A DNA stretch of 64,000 bases from Kribbella kalugense (GTDB lineage Bacteria; Actinomycetota; Actinomycetes; Propionibacteriales; Kribbellaceae). The stretch lies in the NCBI RefSeq assembly GCF_004365875.1, contig NZ_SODF01000001.1:1674001-1738000 (forward strand), read 5' to 3'. The position numbers were made by a program, and so were the translations under genes. Positions 34,619 to 44,707 of this stretch are shown here, piece by piece. Under the pieces are notes generated by a model. It made no database searches. It was not told the origin of the DNA and saw only the letters and a list, made by a program, of their open reading frames with translations. The stretch's first letter is position 1. Every line of letters starts with the position of its first letter.

Positions 34619-37600
34619 CTACCCGATCCGCTGCCCCATCGGATGCCGCGGCTGCGTCGGCTCGACGAAGGACCGCCCCGGTGTCCACGCAACCACACTT
34701 CCGTCCCGCGCCATGCTCGTTCCTGACACACCGGTGGTTGCCCAGATGCCCAGATCCTGAATTTCCGTGCGAACTCCAGTGGTCAGATTGCGCACCACGA
34801 ACTTCATCGGCGATGGTGGTGGGTCCTCCTCGACCGGACCAGGACCATAGGCCACGATCTTGCCATCGTCGCTGATCGCCAGCGGCAGACCAGGGTGGTC
34901 CCAGAGATATCCGCGCTCGATCATGTCTGCTTCCGTGACCACCCCCGTTCCAACCCGTTTGACGACAGTGGCCGCCTCCGTAGGATTCGGCCATCCAACT
35001 ACTACCGTGCCGACGAAGTACTGGAGATTCCTGCTGAACTCGGCACCGAACGGCAGTCCACCCTGCTTGAAGTAAGGCATGGTGAACTGTCCGGTCGAGG
35101 CGTTGTAAAAGACGTACGTATTGTTTGCGTTGAAGTACGGGCTCTGGTTGTTGTTAACGCCCATGTCGTAAACGACGGTGTTGCCATCGCCGGCCAAGGC
35201 AACAAAGTAGGCGGCGTCGCAGACGGTGGTCGACGTACACATATCGATCCGTGTCGCTGCGCCACCCTGCACTACGCGGAACACCTTTTTGTTCGAATGC
35301 TGCGGGTCTGACGGATTGTCCCCCGCAGTACCGAGCGCTACGACGTTTCCGGCTGCGGAAAGATCCATCCTCAGAATTCTTTCGGGAACTCCGGTGTCCG
35401 CAGACCACACTCTCTGTGTGGCGAAGTCATAGACCAGGACACGACGGGCTGGACCGTCGGAGTCGACGACGTAGGCGATCGACCTCCCATCTGACGAGCT
35501 CGCCGAGTCCAGCTCGGGTCCGGCTGCGGGCGACGTGGCGAGGATCTGCGGCGTTTTGCCGTCTGGCTGCCTCGAGGCCAGTTCGATCTGCCCCGTGGCG
35601 AGGTCGCGGCGGACCAGGTAGAAGTTGCCGTCCTGCGGAATGCCGGGCGGGGCGACCTCGTCCGGCCTGATGCTCAGCGGGAAGAACGCATAGCGACCGT
35701 CATCCGAGAGTTCCACCGGGATCGAGTTTGTCGTACCGGCCATACCCCGCATCAGGTCGTTTGCCCCAGGGTTGTCCAGCAGCGGAGTACCCACCACGAC
35801 CGGATCGGAGGTGGCGGGATCACTCTGGCCCGCGCTGGTTACTGCGTAGACACTGACCACATAGTTCACGCCCGCACGCAGGCCGCCGATCACCGCGCTC
35901 AGAGTCGAGCCCGGGGCGGTATGGGTCCCGGAGTCGGGCGCCGTGGTCAGGACGTAGTGATCGATCGGGTTACCGCCCGACTGTTCAGGCTCTCGCCAGG
36001 TGACGTTGGCAGCGAGATTTCCAGGGCTGACTGCCACGTCTCTTGGCGCGGACGGCGCATGCGGACCGACGTAGATCGCAGCCTCAGCGTGGAGATCAGG
36101 CCGGGTCGCATCCCCTGGAACGGCCGCCTTGATCTTCACCAACCCGTCCTGGACAGCTGTGTAGACGCCGTCCGCGCCGATGGTGCCCGGGCCCTGTTCA
36201 ACGCTCCAGGTCGCCGGGGCGTCTGGATAGCCATAGACATGACTGTTCAGGTCTACGTGTTCACCGACTGCGAGTTGGGTGCTCGGCGGATCGATCAAGA
36301 CGTTGCGAATCGGGCCGCCGGAATCCCAGACCGGCTTCTCCCAGCGAAACAGCTCCGGCGCTTCCCAGTGCACCAGGTTCTTCGTGAAGAGGTCCACAGT
36401 GAGACCTGCACCCAACTCGACTCCGAGGTACACACCTATGAACGGATCTTTATCGGTGTCTGCCTCGGCGCGGAGATACGGCTTGGCGGTCAGGAACGGC
36501 CCAGTCGACCCGTAGAACCTCAGCGCCAGGTCCGGTTCCAGCGCGAGCGTCTCCTCGACGTTCCCGAACGGAATCGCCTCGGGCTGCGAGCTCAACGCCT
36601 GCTCGCCGAACGGCGCCGGAACGACATGACCGTCCCGCCACTGGAGGTCCACACCGAACTGCCCTGAGGTCCGCGCTATGACCCTTGCCCCGGCGCGGCC
36701 GTCGGTCGTCAGGACCAGATAGAGATCGACACCCGGGCAGATCTCCACGGGCACCCTGCCGATCGGCACCGTCACACAGCCGCCGGAGAGGTGACCGATT
36801 GGGATTCGGCGCTCGGTCTCCTTCTTGAAGATCTCCGCGTCGAACCGATACTCAACGTCGGTGTCGGCCTTGATCGTGAAAGCGCTGACGTACTGGCTGC
36901 CGTCTCGGTGGCTATAGGCCTGCCACTCAGGATCGAGCTCACCCGACGCCTCCAGGTGGACGTTGGGGTCGACGTCGCCCGCGAACTCGAAGACCATCTT
37001 TCCGTCGTGCAGACCGAAGGTCGGATCGACTGTGCCGGCCTTGCCAGCGCGCGAGCGCGGCGCTCCCTGAACCAGCGTCTTGCCCTTGATCGTCGGATGC
37101 CGGAGGGTAACGCCAGGCAGTTGCTGCTCGAACTGCATGCCGTCCGAGTCCTTCAGCTTGATGTTGCGCGCCAGCGCACCGTCGGACAGTACTTGCTCCA
37201 ACGAAGCATCCTCGGTCTGGAACACCAGAACACTGCCTCCGCTATCCACCCGCAGCACCTTGCGCAGCAATCCCTCAGGCGTCGCCGCACTCGACGTCGC
37301 CACGACGATGTCGCCGGCTTGAACAGCACTGAGCTGCGCGTTCGGGCTCACGACGGAGATGCTCGTCGTTCCCACGTTTGCTATCCGGCTCATCGAATCG
37401 GCACTCAGCACAACTGGCGCCTGCTGCACTTCCACCGTTGGCTTGATCGGTTGCGATGCGGCTGTCGGCTGACTGACGCCATGAGTGTTCAGGGCTGCGA
37501 CTGCGAAGGTGTACTCCGTCTGCTGGTCAAGCCCATCGACAACCACCGATGGAGATGGGGTATCGATGACGCGCCCGCCGGGATTGACCGTGACGCGATA

Positions 37601-39832
37601 CCCGCTGATCGGCGCTGAACCAGTGTCCACGGGAGCTTCCCACGCCACCGTGACCGAGCCGTTGTCGGTGACAGACGCCTGCAGGTCGGTTGGTATCTCA
37701 GGAACTCGGGCTGCAGCCGGCGTACCAGATCCCTGCGCCCATTCGCCGCTGCCGGCCTTGTTTCTCGCACGGACCGTAACGGTGTATGCCGTCCCGTTGT
37801 CCAACCCGGTGAACCCGGTGACCGTCGTTCCGGCCGGGATCACGATCCGGTGGTCGCCTGGCTCAGCGACAACCTCATAGTCGATGATGTCGGCGCCGCC
37901 ATCCGCAGGCTGAACCCACTGAATGTCCAACCGAGCATCCAACTGGAAGATCGAGAGCGCGACCGGCACCAAGGGAACCTCAGCCGGAGTCGGGGTAACG
38001 GCTGACGGCGCAGAAGACGTCGTGCCGTTCGCGTTGGTCGCACTCACAACCACCTTGTAGAGCTGGCCGTTGGTCAGGCCCGTCAGGTTCGCCGTTCGCT
38101 CATCCCCTGGCACCGTCACAGTGGTGGTCGCCGGAATCGTCGTGACGCGATAGTCGACTACCTGATCGACCGCGCCCTCCGGGGCCGTCCAAGTCACCAC
38201 AGCTGAACTGTCCCGCCCGAGTGTGCTGGTGATGAATGGCGGGCCAGGCGGTGCGGGCACGGCGGGCTTGATCGGCTGCGAGGCCGCAGAGTAGTCCGAC
38301 ATAGCTGCTGCCGTTTTCGTGCGTACCTGGAACGTGTACGACGTGCCGTTCGTGAGTCCCTGCACGACGACCGAGGTGCTCGTGCTCGACACGATCTGAC
38401 CGCCAGGTGTCGTCACGACGTCGTACCCAGAGATCGCGAGATCGCCCGAGTCTGCGGGCGGATCCCAGCGAACTTCGACCGCTTGGTCGCGCGCCCCTCC
38501 AGTCACGTTGGTGGGTGGATTCGGCTTGCCCGGCGCTACGGCGTACGCCTGGATGTCGACGTACATGCGGACGCCAGCGTTTGTGCCGTTGACGATGCTG
38601 ACTGTTCCGGTAGGACTGACGCGAGCCCACATCAGGTTGTAGGAGAGCGTGTTGCCGGACGGCGGGGCGACGTCCGTCACCGCGGTCGGCCGGGTCTCGT
38701 TCCCCGGATAGGTCACGACCTCCCCGCTGGTGGTCGAGCCGTACGCCGTCACTCGGAGCGCGGCGAACGCAACGCCGCTGGCCGGGAGACCGGCCTTGCC
38801 GAAGAGCTGGAGAGTCTGAACGCCCCCGACAGGCACCAAGGCCGCGGATCCGGTGTCCAACAGACGCTGCTGAGCAACAGGCACGACTCGCAGTGAGACC
38901 GCCGCGGGGTTGGTCGCGGCGGTGAAGTAGCCGACAACGTCCACGGTGTAATGGGTCGTACCCGACGCGACATTGAAGAGCGTCAGGCTGCCGGTGCTCG
39001 AAAGCTGGACAACGGCGCTGTTCGTGTACGGCTTCCCGGCCGCGAAGTTGCCGTGGTACGCGCTCGGTCGTGTGCTGCCACCCGGGTACATCGTCCAGCC
39101 GCCTGCGGCTGTGGGCGACCACGCAGTGACGTTGACGACGGCAGCAGTGATGTTCGCTGCTGCCGGCAGACCGCCCTTGGATGCGATGGCAACGGTGATC
39201 GCGGAGTTGGCCGGCACCGGCGTGTTGGTCGTGACGCCGATCTTGTTCCTCGTGTCGATGACCCGCGACTGCTTCAGTGGGACGAAACGGTTACCCGACG
39301 TCTGCGACGATGCGTCGGTGTAGTAGCCAGTGACATCGGCAAGGATCCGGACTGTTCCGGCACTGCCATTCTTGAAGCTGACTTGACCTGCCGCGCTCAG
39401 TCGAACGGTCGATGCCGATGAGGTAAATCCACTGCTCGCGTAGAAGTAGAAGTTGGGTGCGGCTGGGACCGTCTCCCCCGCCGGCCAGGCGAACAGAGAC
39501 CCGGTAGCCGTCGGCGAGATAGTGATGATGTTGGCCTGGATCGCGCTGACGCCGGAGGCAGGAACTCCGTTGCGGCCGGTGAACTGAACTGTCACCGTGC
39601 CCTGAGCGGGCACCGGTGTGGTCGTCGGCACCCCGATATGCGTTCCGGTGTCGAGCATTCTCTGTGGCGGGGACAATGGTACGTACTGACCCGGCCCGGT
39701 GCTGGGCACAGTGGCGGCGGACGCAGCATTCCGGCTTTGTCCGGCCGAGCCTGCATCAGCAGGCGGAGCAACCACATTCGCAATACCCAGAACTAGGCAT
39801 AGCGACAGAAATATTCGTGCAAATGAATGCAC
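34619..39832 (-). CDS. 1737-aa secreted multidomain protein with LDT beta repeats, FnIII domains and a C-terminal propeller
   Basis: A signal peptide is followed by a cut near ADA27. Three similar domains follow at about 50-171, 182-303 and 315-431, each opening with R-x-[LI]-DT (RMLDTG, RVIDTR, RLLDTG). They end in ADVTGYY, VDVVGYF or VDIQAYA, a beta-rich type I know from other secreted actinomycete proteins. Four FnIII domains (about 435-810, PTNVTGGARDQAVEVRWDPP first) lead to a middle part of 480 residues that I do not recognise. A further FnIII (about 1295-1385) precedes a TolB/WD-like region rich in LSDDGRYAFF, SSSDGRSIAYVVD and ISDDGKIVAYG. GTG 39832 is preceded by GGGGG. It sits downstream of the pilus operon and may be its surface partner. 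Confidence 0.85.
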   Translation of the reverse strand: MHSFARIFLSLCLVLGIANVVAPPADAGSAGQSRNAASAATVPSTGPGQYVPLSPPQRMLDTGTHIGVPTTTPVPAQGTVTVQFTGRNGVPASGVSAIQANIITISPTATGSLFAWPAGETVPAAPNFYFYASSGFTSSASTVRLSAAGQVSFKNGSAGTVRILADVTGYYTDASSQTSGNRFVPLKQSRVIDTRNKIGVTTNTPVPANSAITVAIASKGGLPAAANITAAVVNVTAWSPTAAGGWTMYPGGSTRPSAYHGNFAAGKPYTNSAVVQLSSTGSLTLFNVASGTTHYTVDVVGYFTAATNPAAVSLRVVPVAQQRLLDTGSAALVPVGGVQTLQLFGKAGLPASGVAFAALRVTAYGSTTSGEVVTYPGNETRPTAVTDVAPPSGNTLSYNLMWARVSPTGTVSIVNGTNAGVRMYVDIQAYAVAPGKPNPPTNVTGGARDQAVEVRWDPPADSGDLAISGYDVVTTPGGQIVSSTSTSVVVQGLTNGTSYTFQVRTKTAAAMSDYSAASQPIKPAVPAPPGPPFITSTLGRDSSAVVTWTAPEGAVDQVVDYRVTTIPATTTVTVPGDERTANLTGLTNGQLYKVVVSATNANGTTSSAPSAVTPTPAEVPLVPVALSIFQLDARLDIQWVQPADGGADIIDYEVVAEPGDHRIVIPAGTTVTGFTGLDNGTAYTVTVRARNKAGSGEWAQGSGTPAAARVPEIPTDLQASVTDNGSVTVAWEAPVDTGSAPISGYRVTVNPGGRVIDTPSPSVVVDGLDQQTEYTFAVAALNTHGVSQPTAASQPIKPTVEVQQAPVVLSADSMSRIANVGTTSISVVSPNAQLSAVQAGDIVVATSSAATPEGLLRKVLRVDSGGSVLVFQTEDASLEQVLSDGALARNIKLKDSDGMQFEQQLPGVTLRHPTIKGKTLVQGAPRSRAGKAGTVDPTFGLHDGKMVFEFAGDVDPNVHLEASGELDPEWQAYSHRDGSQYVSAFTIKADTDVEYRFDAEIFKKETERRIPIGHLSGGCVTVPIGRVPVEICPGVDLYLVLTTDGRAGARVIARTSGQFGVDLQWRDGHVVPAPFGEQALSSQPEAIPFGNVEETLALEPDLALRFYGSTGPFLTAKPYLRAEADTDKDPFIGVYLGVELGAGLTVDLFTKNLVHWEAPELFRWEKPVWDSGGPIRNVLIDPPSTQLAVGEHVDLNSHVYGYPDAPATWSVEQGPGTIGADGVYTAVQDGLVKIKAAVPGDATRPDLHAEAAIYVGPHAPSAPRDVAVSPGNLAANVTWREPEQSGGNPIDHYVLTTAPDSGTHTAPGSTLSAVIGGLRAGVNYVVSVYAVTSAGQSDPATSDPVVVGTPLLDNPGANDLMRGMAGTTNSIPVELSDDGRYAFFPLSIRPDEVAPPGIPQDGNFYLVRRDLATGQIELASRQPDGKTPQILATSPAAGPELDSASSSDGRSIAYVVDSDGPARRVLVYDFATQRVWSADTGVPERILRMDLSAAGNVVALGTAGDNPSDPQHSNKKVFRVVQGGAATRIDMCTSTTVCDAAYFVALAGDGNTVVYDMGVNNNQSPYFNANNTYVFYNASTGQFTMPYFKQGGLPFGAEFSRNLQYFVGTVVVGWPNPTEAATVVKRVGTGVVTEADMIERGYLWDHPGLPLAISDDGKIVAYGPGPVEEDPPPSPMKFVVRNLTTGVRTEIQDLGIWATTGVSGTSMARDGSVVAWTPGRSFVEPTQPRHPMGQRIG

Positions 39833-39896
39833 TGAAACCCCCAGCTAGAAGCGGCCCCCGGAGCAGGCACACTCTAGCAACGCGCGGGCACGCTCC

Positions 39897-39936
39897 GCTG
39901 TCGAATTGCAGCTTGTTGCAACTGCAATCCGACAGC
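39897..39936 (-). terminator. Hairpin at the end of the LysM-BTAD gene
   Basis: A 15-position stem with one mismatch, GCTGTCGAATTGCAG (39897-39911) pairing with CTGCAATCCGACAGC (39922-39936), encloses a 10-base loop in the 118-bp gap before the large secreted protein gene. There is no T-run, so termination may be partial, allowing some read-through. Confidence 0.65.
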
Positions 39937-39950
39937 CGGAGTGATACCCG

Positions 39951-42900
39951 TCAGGCGACCTGGGCGGGGCGGTGGTAGCCGGGGAGGAGTTCGTCGACGA
40001 GGGCGTCGGTCTCGGCCTCGGGGCCGCGGGGGGCGCCGTGTTTGGTGAGGGCGGCGTACAGCTGGCTGGCCACGTTGGTGACGTCGGCGGTGGTGCCGAA
40101 GTGAGCGGCCAGGCGGAGGGTGGCTCGCCACAGTTCCTCGGAGGCCGGCGAGAAGCTGAGGCCGGTCTGGAGGGCTGTGCGGGCCAGGTTGCCGTCGTTG
40201 TGGCTGAGCGATGCCTCGGCGAGTCGCAGTGAGGCGTCGACGACGGCTTCCACCATCCGGCGTTCGATCCCGGACGCGGCGAGCCACGAGTAGCGGCCGC
40301 CGGGCAGGTTCGACCAGGCGGGGCCGTGGACCAGGCCGAGCGCCGTCGAGAGCGGACCACGCGGGTCGTCCACCATCGTCGCCTGCTTGGCCAAGGTCCG
40401 GAACACGTCCCAGTCGACCCGGACGACACTGCGGTTCAGCATCCAGCGACCGGACTCATCGGCGTACATCGCATCGACACCCACCCAGCGGCGGGTGTGG
40501 TCCAGCGCGGCGTCGCGCAGTTCCTCGCTGATGCCACGGGGCCAGATCGCACCGGCGAGCACGTTCGGGTGTACGCCGTAGTCCTGGCTGGCCAGGAACG
40601 CGATGATCTCCGTCGACAGGCTGACCCGGCCTTCGTCGATCACGCCGCGAGCGTCCACCTCGACCGGACCGAGCAGGTCGACCTCGACCGGCGCCGGCTG
40701 GCTGAGATCGGTGGTCGAGAACTCGTACGCCGGCATGTCCTGCTCGGACCGGCGCTTGTCCCGGGCATCCGCCTCGGCCGCGTCGAACAGCGACACGAGG
40801 TCGGCGAACTGCTCCGGGTTGACGCTGTGCGCGTCGACCTCGAGCCCGAGCAGCCGGCAGACGGCCTGGTTCTTCTCGTCCACGACGAACCGCCACGGCG
40901 AGTTGATCACGTCGCCGACCACGACGACCGCGATGCTGCGCTTGGCGTCCGCGGCCAGCCGGTTCAGCTGGTCCTGCTCCTCCGGCGACGGCGGAGCGGA
41001 CACGAAGATGATCTGCGCGCCCCACAGCGCCGCGTCCGGGTGCGTCATCCGGGCCTCGGCGACCGAGCCGGCGTTCCGCCGCTGGCACGCCTGCACCTGC
41101 GCCTCGGTACGCCGGGCAACCTCGCCCATCGCGTCGTCGAGACGGACCCAGTAGCTGAGCCGTGCCGGTGCCAGCGACGACAGATCGTCGCCGAACCCGA
41201 CCATGCTGATGTGCGCGCCTTCGGACCACAGGTTGGTCGCGAGCTCGACAGCGAGCGAACCGACCACGTCGCGGGACGCGTTGGTCACGCCGCCGAAGGC
41301 AACGATCCCGTTCGCGGTATCGAGGTCGATGAGCACCGTGGCGCCGTCCGCGTTCTGGCCGACCGTGACCAGCGTCGGGTACGGCGCGGGTGCGTTGACC
41401 TCACCGCTCGGGCCGTACGCACGGCGCAGCGTCCAACGGGTGCCTTCGGCAATCGCCTGCCACGGACCGGGCGGCGCGGGCTGCGCCTCGTACGGGTCGA
41501 GGACCAGCGTCAGCGCCCGGTCGGTCACCAGCGCGGCGACGACCTTCGGCATCGGCCGCTGCAGCTCGGTCATGTCCGAGCCGAGCTTGCGCAGCGAGTT
41601 GTCGACGAACTCCGCGGTCGGGATGTCCGACGCGAGCCGCAGACCGACCTCGGTCTGCCGGTGACCGGCAGCCTTCGGGCCAGGACCCTGCGCCCAGCCG
41701 CGGCGCCGCTTCAGCGCCAGCGCCAGGCCGGCGGCGAGCAGTGCCGCACCGAAGCCGTAGATACCGGCCTGCTGCAGGTTGATCCCGCCGTCGTCGGCCG
41801 CAACCGGCGTCGCGTCGGGCACCTGGATGCCGCCGCCGGCCGGCTCGCCGTGCTCGGACTGCCCGGTCCCCGGAACGTGCGGCTCGACCGTGACGCCCGG
41901 CTCCCCCGGCTTCACGTTCTTCGCGCCCGGGTCGTTCGTCGCACTACCGATGACCACGGACGAGCCCGGCTCGATGCCCTGCTCGGAGTACCGGGTCGGA
42001 GCACTGGTCTTGGTCTCGGTCTTCCCGCCGGCCTTCGTCTCGGTCTTCGTGGTCGACTTGACCGTCGGCTTGACGGCCGTCCTGGTCTCGGTGGTGGTCT
42101 TCGTGCTGACGGTGGTCTTGGAGGTGACCGTCTTGCCGTGGTCGTCGATGTTCACCCGGACCGTGTGCACGCCCGGACCCTTGGCATCACCCGGCAACCG
42201 CACCTGCCAGCCCGGCAGGATCAGATCCGGGTTGGTCAGCCGGCGGCCGTCCGGCTGCAGCTTGTCCTTGTTGAGGTCGTAGATCTCCTTGTACCGGCGG
42301 CCTTCACCGAGGTACCGCTCGGCGATGTCCCACAGACAGTCGTAGTTGCGGCCGTGCGGCGGACGGACCTCGGTGTACTTGATGACCTGACCGGTGTGGT
42401 CGTGGTTCGTCCGTACGCCGGTCGTCGTCTTGTTGCCGGCGAGCACCTTGCTGGCGGGCTCGGTCTGACGGAACTGCGAGGTGGAGCTCTGCTCGTGGCC
42501 CTGGGTCGCGGTGATCGCGGTCGGCGCACCCGGGCCGGTCGTCGTAACAGCGCTGGCGACCGGCAGGCTGACGCCGGCACCGGCCGCGATCAGTACGACG
42601 GTGCCGATCAGCCGGCGCGCGACGGTCTGCGAACCGCCGCCGAACGGGATCCGTGGGGACAACCCGTGGCCGCGGATCTCCGCGACCGCCTCAGCGATCA
42701 GGCAGACGACGAAGTGCAGCCAGGCGAGCCAGATGAAGAACGCGATGATGCCGAGGACGGTCCGGATGCTCAGCTCGCTGAACAGCATGCTGCTGGTCGG
42801 CATCTTGTCCGGCCACGGCGTACCGAAGAACCGCAGCAGGATGTACGGGACGCCGCCGACGATCGCGAGAATCGCAAGCAGCGCGACGAACCCCTTCAAC

Positions 42901-42974
42901 CGGTCCGCGCCCGGACTCCCCGCCCGGCGCTGCGGCAACCGCGCCGCCTGCACCGGCTCATTCGTCCTTACCAT
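39951..42974 (-). CDS. Membrane-anchored LysM and BTAD regulator of the pilus locus
   Basis: The 1007-aa protein has three N-terminal membrane helices (27-50, 72-98, 121-143) and a LysM-type domain (208-261: YDCLWDIAERYLGEG and PGWQVRLP). A Lys/Thr-rich linker (about 275-330) and a fourth helix (402-421) followed by KRRR come next. The large cytoplasmic part contains an inactive-looking nucleotide-type fold and ends in a bacterial transcriptional activator (BTAD) domain (about 740-1000, SARP-like). The LysM part could sense or bind peptidoglycan outside while the BTAD part acts inside. I know this combination from actinomycete Tad loci; how it regulates is not known to me. ATG 42974. Confidence 0.85.
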   Translation of the reverse strand: MVRTNEPVQAARLPQRRAGSPGADRLKGFVALLAILAIVGGVPYILLRFFGTPWPDKMPTSSMLFSELSIRTVLGIIAFFIWLAWLHFVVCLIAEAVAEIRGHGLSPRIPFGGGSQTVARRLIGTVVLIAAGAGVSLPVASAVTTTGPGAPTAITATQGHEQSSTSQFRQTEPASKVLAGNKTTTGVRTNHDHTGQVIKYTEVRPPHGRNYDCLWDIAERYLGEGRRYKEIYDLNKDKLQPDGRRLTNPDLILPGWQVRLPGDAKGPGVHTVRVNIDDHGKTVTSKTTVSTKTTTETRTAVKPTVKSTTKTETKAGGKTETKTSAPTRYSEQGIEPGSSVVIGSATNDPGAKNVKPGEPGVTVEPHVPGTGQSEHGEPAGGGIQVPDATPVAADDGGINLQQAGIYGFGAALLAAGLALALKRRRGWAQGPGPKAAGHRQTEVGLRLASDIPTAEFVDNSLRKLGSDMTELQRPMPKVVAALVTDRALTLVLDPYEAQPAPPGPWQAIAEGTRWTLRRAYGPSGEVNAPAPYPTLVTVGQNADGATVLIDLDTANGIVAFGGVTNASRDVVGSLAVELATNLWSEGAHISMVGFGDDLSSLAPARLSYWVRLDDAMGEVARRTEAQVQACQRRNAGSVAEARMTHPDAALWGAQIIFVSAPPSPEEQDQLNRLAADAKRSIAVVVVGDVINSPWRFVVDEKNQAVCRLLGLEVDAHSVNPEQFADLVSLFDAAEADARDKRRSEQDMPAYEFSTTDLSQPAPVEVDLLGPVEVDARGVIDEGRVSLSTEIIAFLASQDYGVHPNVLAGAIWPRGISEELRDAALDHTRRWVGVDAMYADESGRWMLNRSVVRVDWDVFRTLAKQATMVDDPRGPLSTALGLVHGPAWSNLPGGRYSWLAASGIERRMVEAVVDASLRLAEASLSHNDGNLARTALQTGLSFSPASEELWRATLRLAAHFGTTADVTNVASQLYAALTKHGAPRGPEAETDALVDELLPGYHRPAQVA

Positions 42975-42995
42975 CGCTCCTCCATACCCCCACCG

Positions 42996-43943
42996 TCAGC
43001 CACCAATGGCCTGAGCTTCCTGTACAGGAAGACGCTGTACCGCCGTCACGTTCGCCTTGCCGATCGAGTGCCAGCCGCCCGCACCCTTACCGACCCAGTA
43101 GAAAACTTCCCACGTCAGGGTGAGCTTCACCGTGTACATGTCGTCCGGCTGGGTCGCGCTGGATCGCTGGTACACGTGCTTGCACGTGTTCATCTGGTGG
43201 AACGGGTCCTGCGTTTCGTCGTACCCATCCGGATCGTCCTCCGGCGTGACACCCATCAGGCACTTGAACGGCTTGGACCCGTCACCGGGATCGACCGTCA
43301 TCTCGGAGATCTGGCCGCGCATTGTCAGGTTGTGGTGCGGATTTACGTAACCGCTGAGCTCTCCCGGGTTGTTCGGGTCGGCCCCTGCCTTCGAGCTCTC
43401 CGGAGTCAGGGAGAAGAAGGCAGGCACATTGACCCGGGGCGTAAACGTCGGCATCACCACCAGCGCCGGTGGCGGGTAGTTGCTCTTGAACGGATACCAG
43501 AACGGCTCCATGTAATTCGGGAACGGGCACTGCGCCTCTTCCACCGGCCCCACCGGGACATAGGCGCGCTCGAGGTGGGCGTCGTGACCACCGTCGTACG
43601 TGTCGAGCTTGTAGTCGGTGATCGTGATGCGCATCACCCACTTCTTGCCGTCCGGCGCCTTCGGTAGCCGGATGCCGTTGGGGATGTCGAAGTCACGGCA
43701 CGGAATGAAGGGCTTGCCACCCAGTCGCTCCCGCCACGTCGGTGGCGGCTTGTTGCTGCCGTTCGGCACATAGGCCGCACCGTTGCTGCAGTACGCACCG
43801 AAGCCCACCGAGTTGACATACATGCTGCACACCGACGTGCCGGTCTGGATGGTGTCCGCGGAGGCCGTCGAGACCGGACCGACCGTGAGCAGCGCGAGCA
43901 CCGCGCTCAGGACGAGCAATGTGCGGCCTACTCGGTTGTGCAT
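42996..43943 (-). CDS. Secreted protein of the Tad locus, unknown function
   Basis: The 315-aa product has a signal peptide cut near A29 (MHNRVGRTLLVLSAVLALL, then TASA), a cysteine-containing mature part and no membrane helix. It contains several aromatic/Pro segments (PFPNYMEPFWYPFKSNYPPP) and a C-terminal beta-rich part (MYTVKLTLTWEVFYWVG). GGGGAG lies upstream of ATG 43943; a GTG at 43949 is a weaker start. Position between the pseudopilins and the BTAD regulator suggests a pilus-associated or surface role. No family was recognised. Confidence 0.75.
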   Translation of the reverse strand: MHNRVGRTLLVLSAVLALLTVGPVSTASADTIQTGTSVCSMYVNSVGFGAYCSNGAAYVPNGSNKPPPTWRERLGGKPFIPCRDFDIPNGIRLPKAPDGKKWVMRITITDYKLDTYDGGHDAHLERAYVPVGPVEEAQCPFPNYMEPFWYPFKSNYPPPALVVMPTFTPRVNVPAFFSLTPESSKAGADPNNPGELSGYVNPHHNLTMRGQISEMTVDPGDGSKPFKCLMGVTPEDDPDGYDETQDPFHQMNTCKHVYQRSSATQPDDMYTVKLTLTWEVFYWVGKGAGGWHSIGKANVTAVQRLPVQEAQAIGG

Positions 43944-44051
43944 CCTCACTCCCCAGACTCGTCTTCCGGCAGATTATCTTCGACCAGGGGCATCATGCCC
44001 GTTGCCCAGTGCCCCGTCACCTATTCGGAATATGAATTCGAATCTTCCGGA

Positions 44052-44687
44052 CTAGGCCGGATAGTGCACGCTCGCGCAGTTCACGCCTGCCGTGGTGGCC
44101 AGCCGGTACGGCAGCCAGCCGATCCCGGTCTTGATCATCTCGATCACCTCCGGCATGCCCTTCGGCGCGACGACGCTCCAGTTCCGCGCCTTCGGATCCC
44201 AGTACTGCGTGCTCTGCGAGCGACACGTCTGTACCGCGACGGTGCCGTCCGCGGTCTGCTTCGCACCGACCACAACCACGCTGCCCGGCGGTTTCATCAC
44301 CCAGCCGTTGCGCTGAGCGTCCTGGATCTCCTCCGACACGTCGGCGTAAAAGAACGACGGGAACTTCTTCTTGAGGATTGTGTCGTCCTTCGACACCAGC
44401 GCCTGGAAGTAGAGCGGGTAGCTGGTCACGAGGCCTTGGACGGCGTCGTTCGACGCGAAGTTCCCGGCCTGGATGATGATTTGTCCCCTCGGCGCCGTAG
44501 TCGGCTTGGCGCTGGTGGCCGGCTGCGTCGGGGTGGTGGGCTCGGACGACTGCGACGGCGTGCTGGACGTCGCCGTACCGGATCCACCGGCTGGGACCGG
44601 GAGGCCGCCGTCGTTCGAGTCTTTGCTGCATGCGGTCAGCAGCAGGGCACTTGCCAGTACGGCGGCCGGGAGGGCAAACCTACGCAC
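44052..44687 (-). CDS. Lipoprotein of the Tad locus
   Basis: The 211-aa protein starts VRRFALPAAVLASALLLTAC, with the lipobox cysteine at 20. A Ser/Thr/Pro-rich spacer (about 25-65) leads to a globular part with GNFASNDAVQGLVTSYPLYF and FPSFFYADVSEEIQDA. The last part looks like the NTF2-like domain of small mycobacterial and actinomycete lipoproteins, but that is an impression only. GGAGGA precedes the GTG. It is probably outside the cell, attached to the membrane next to the pilus. Confidence 0.75.
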   Translation of the reverse strand: MRRFALPAAVLASALLLTACSKDSNDGGLPVPAGGSGTATSSTPSQSSEPTTPTQPATSAKPTTAPRGQIIIQAGNFASNDAVQGLVTSYPLYFQALVSKDDTILKKKFPSFFYADVSEEIQDAQRNGWVMKPPGSVVVVGAKQTADGTVAVQTCRSQSTQYWDPKARNWSVVAPKGMPEVIEMIKTGIGWLPYRLATTAGVNCASVHYPA

Positions 44688-44707
44688 GAAGAACAATCCT
44701 CCGGTGT

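Noticed and set aside
41980..42130. Repetitive threonine/lysine-rich DNA inside the LysM-BTAD gene as a CRISPR or tandem repeat
   Set aside because: The repeats are short, irregular codons for a Lys/Thr linker, with no spacers of even length.
40326..43667. 1113-codon open frame on the plus strand
   Set aside because: It is antisense to the LysM-BTAD and secreted protein genes, has the composition of a shadow frame and lacks a ribosome binding site.
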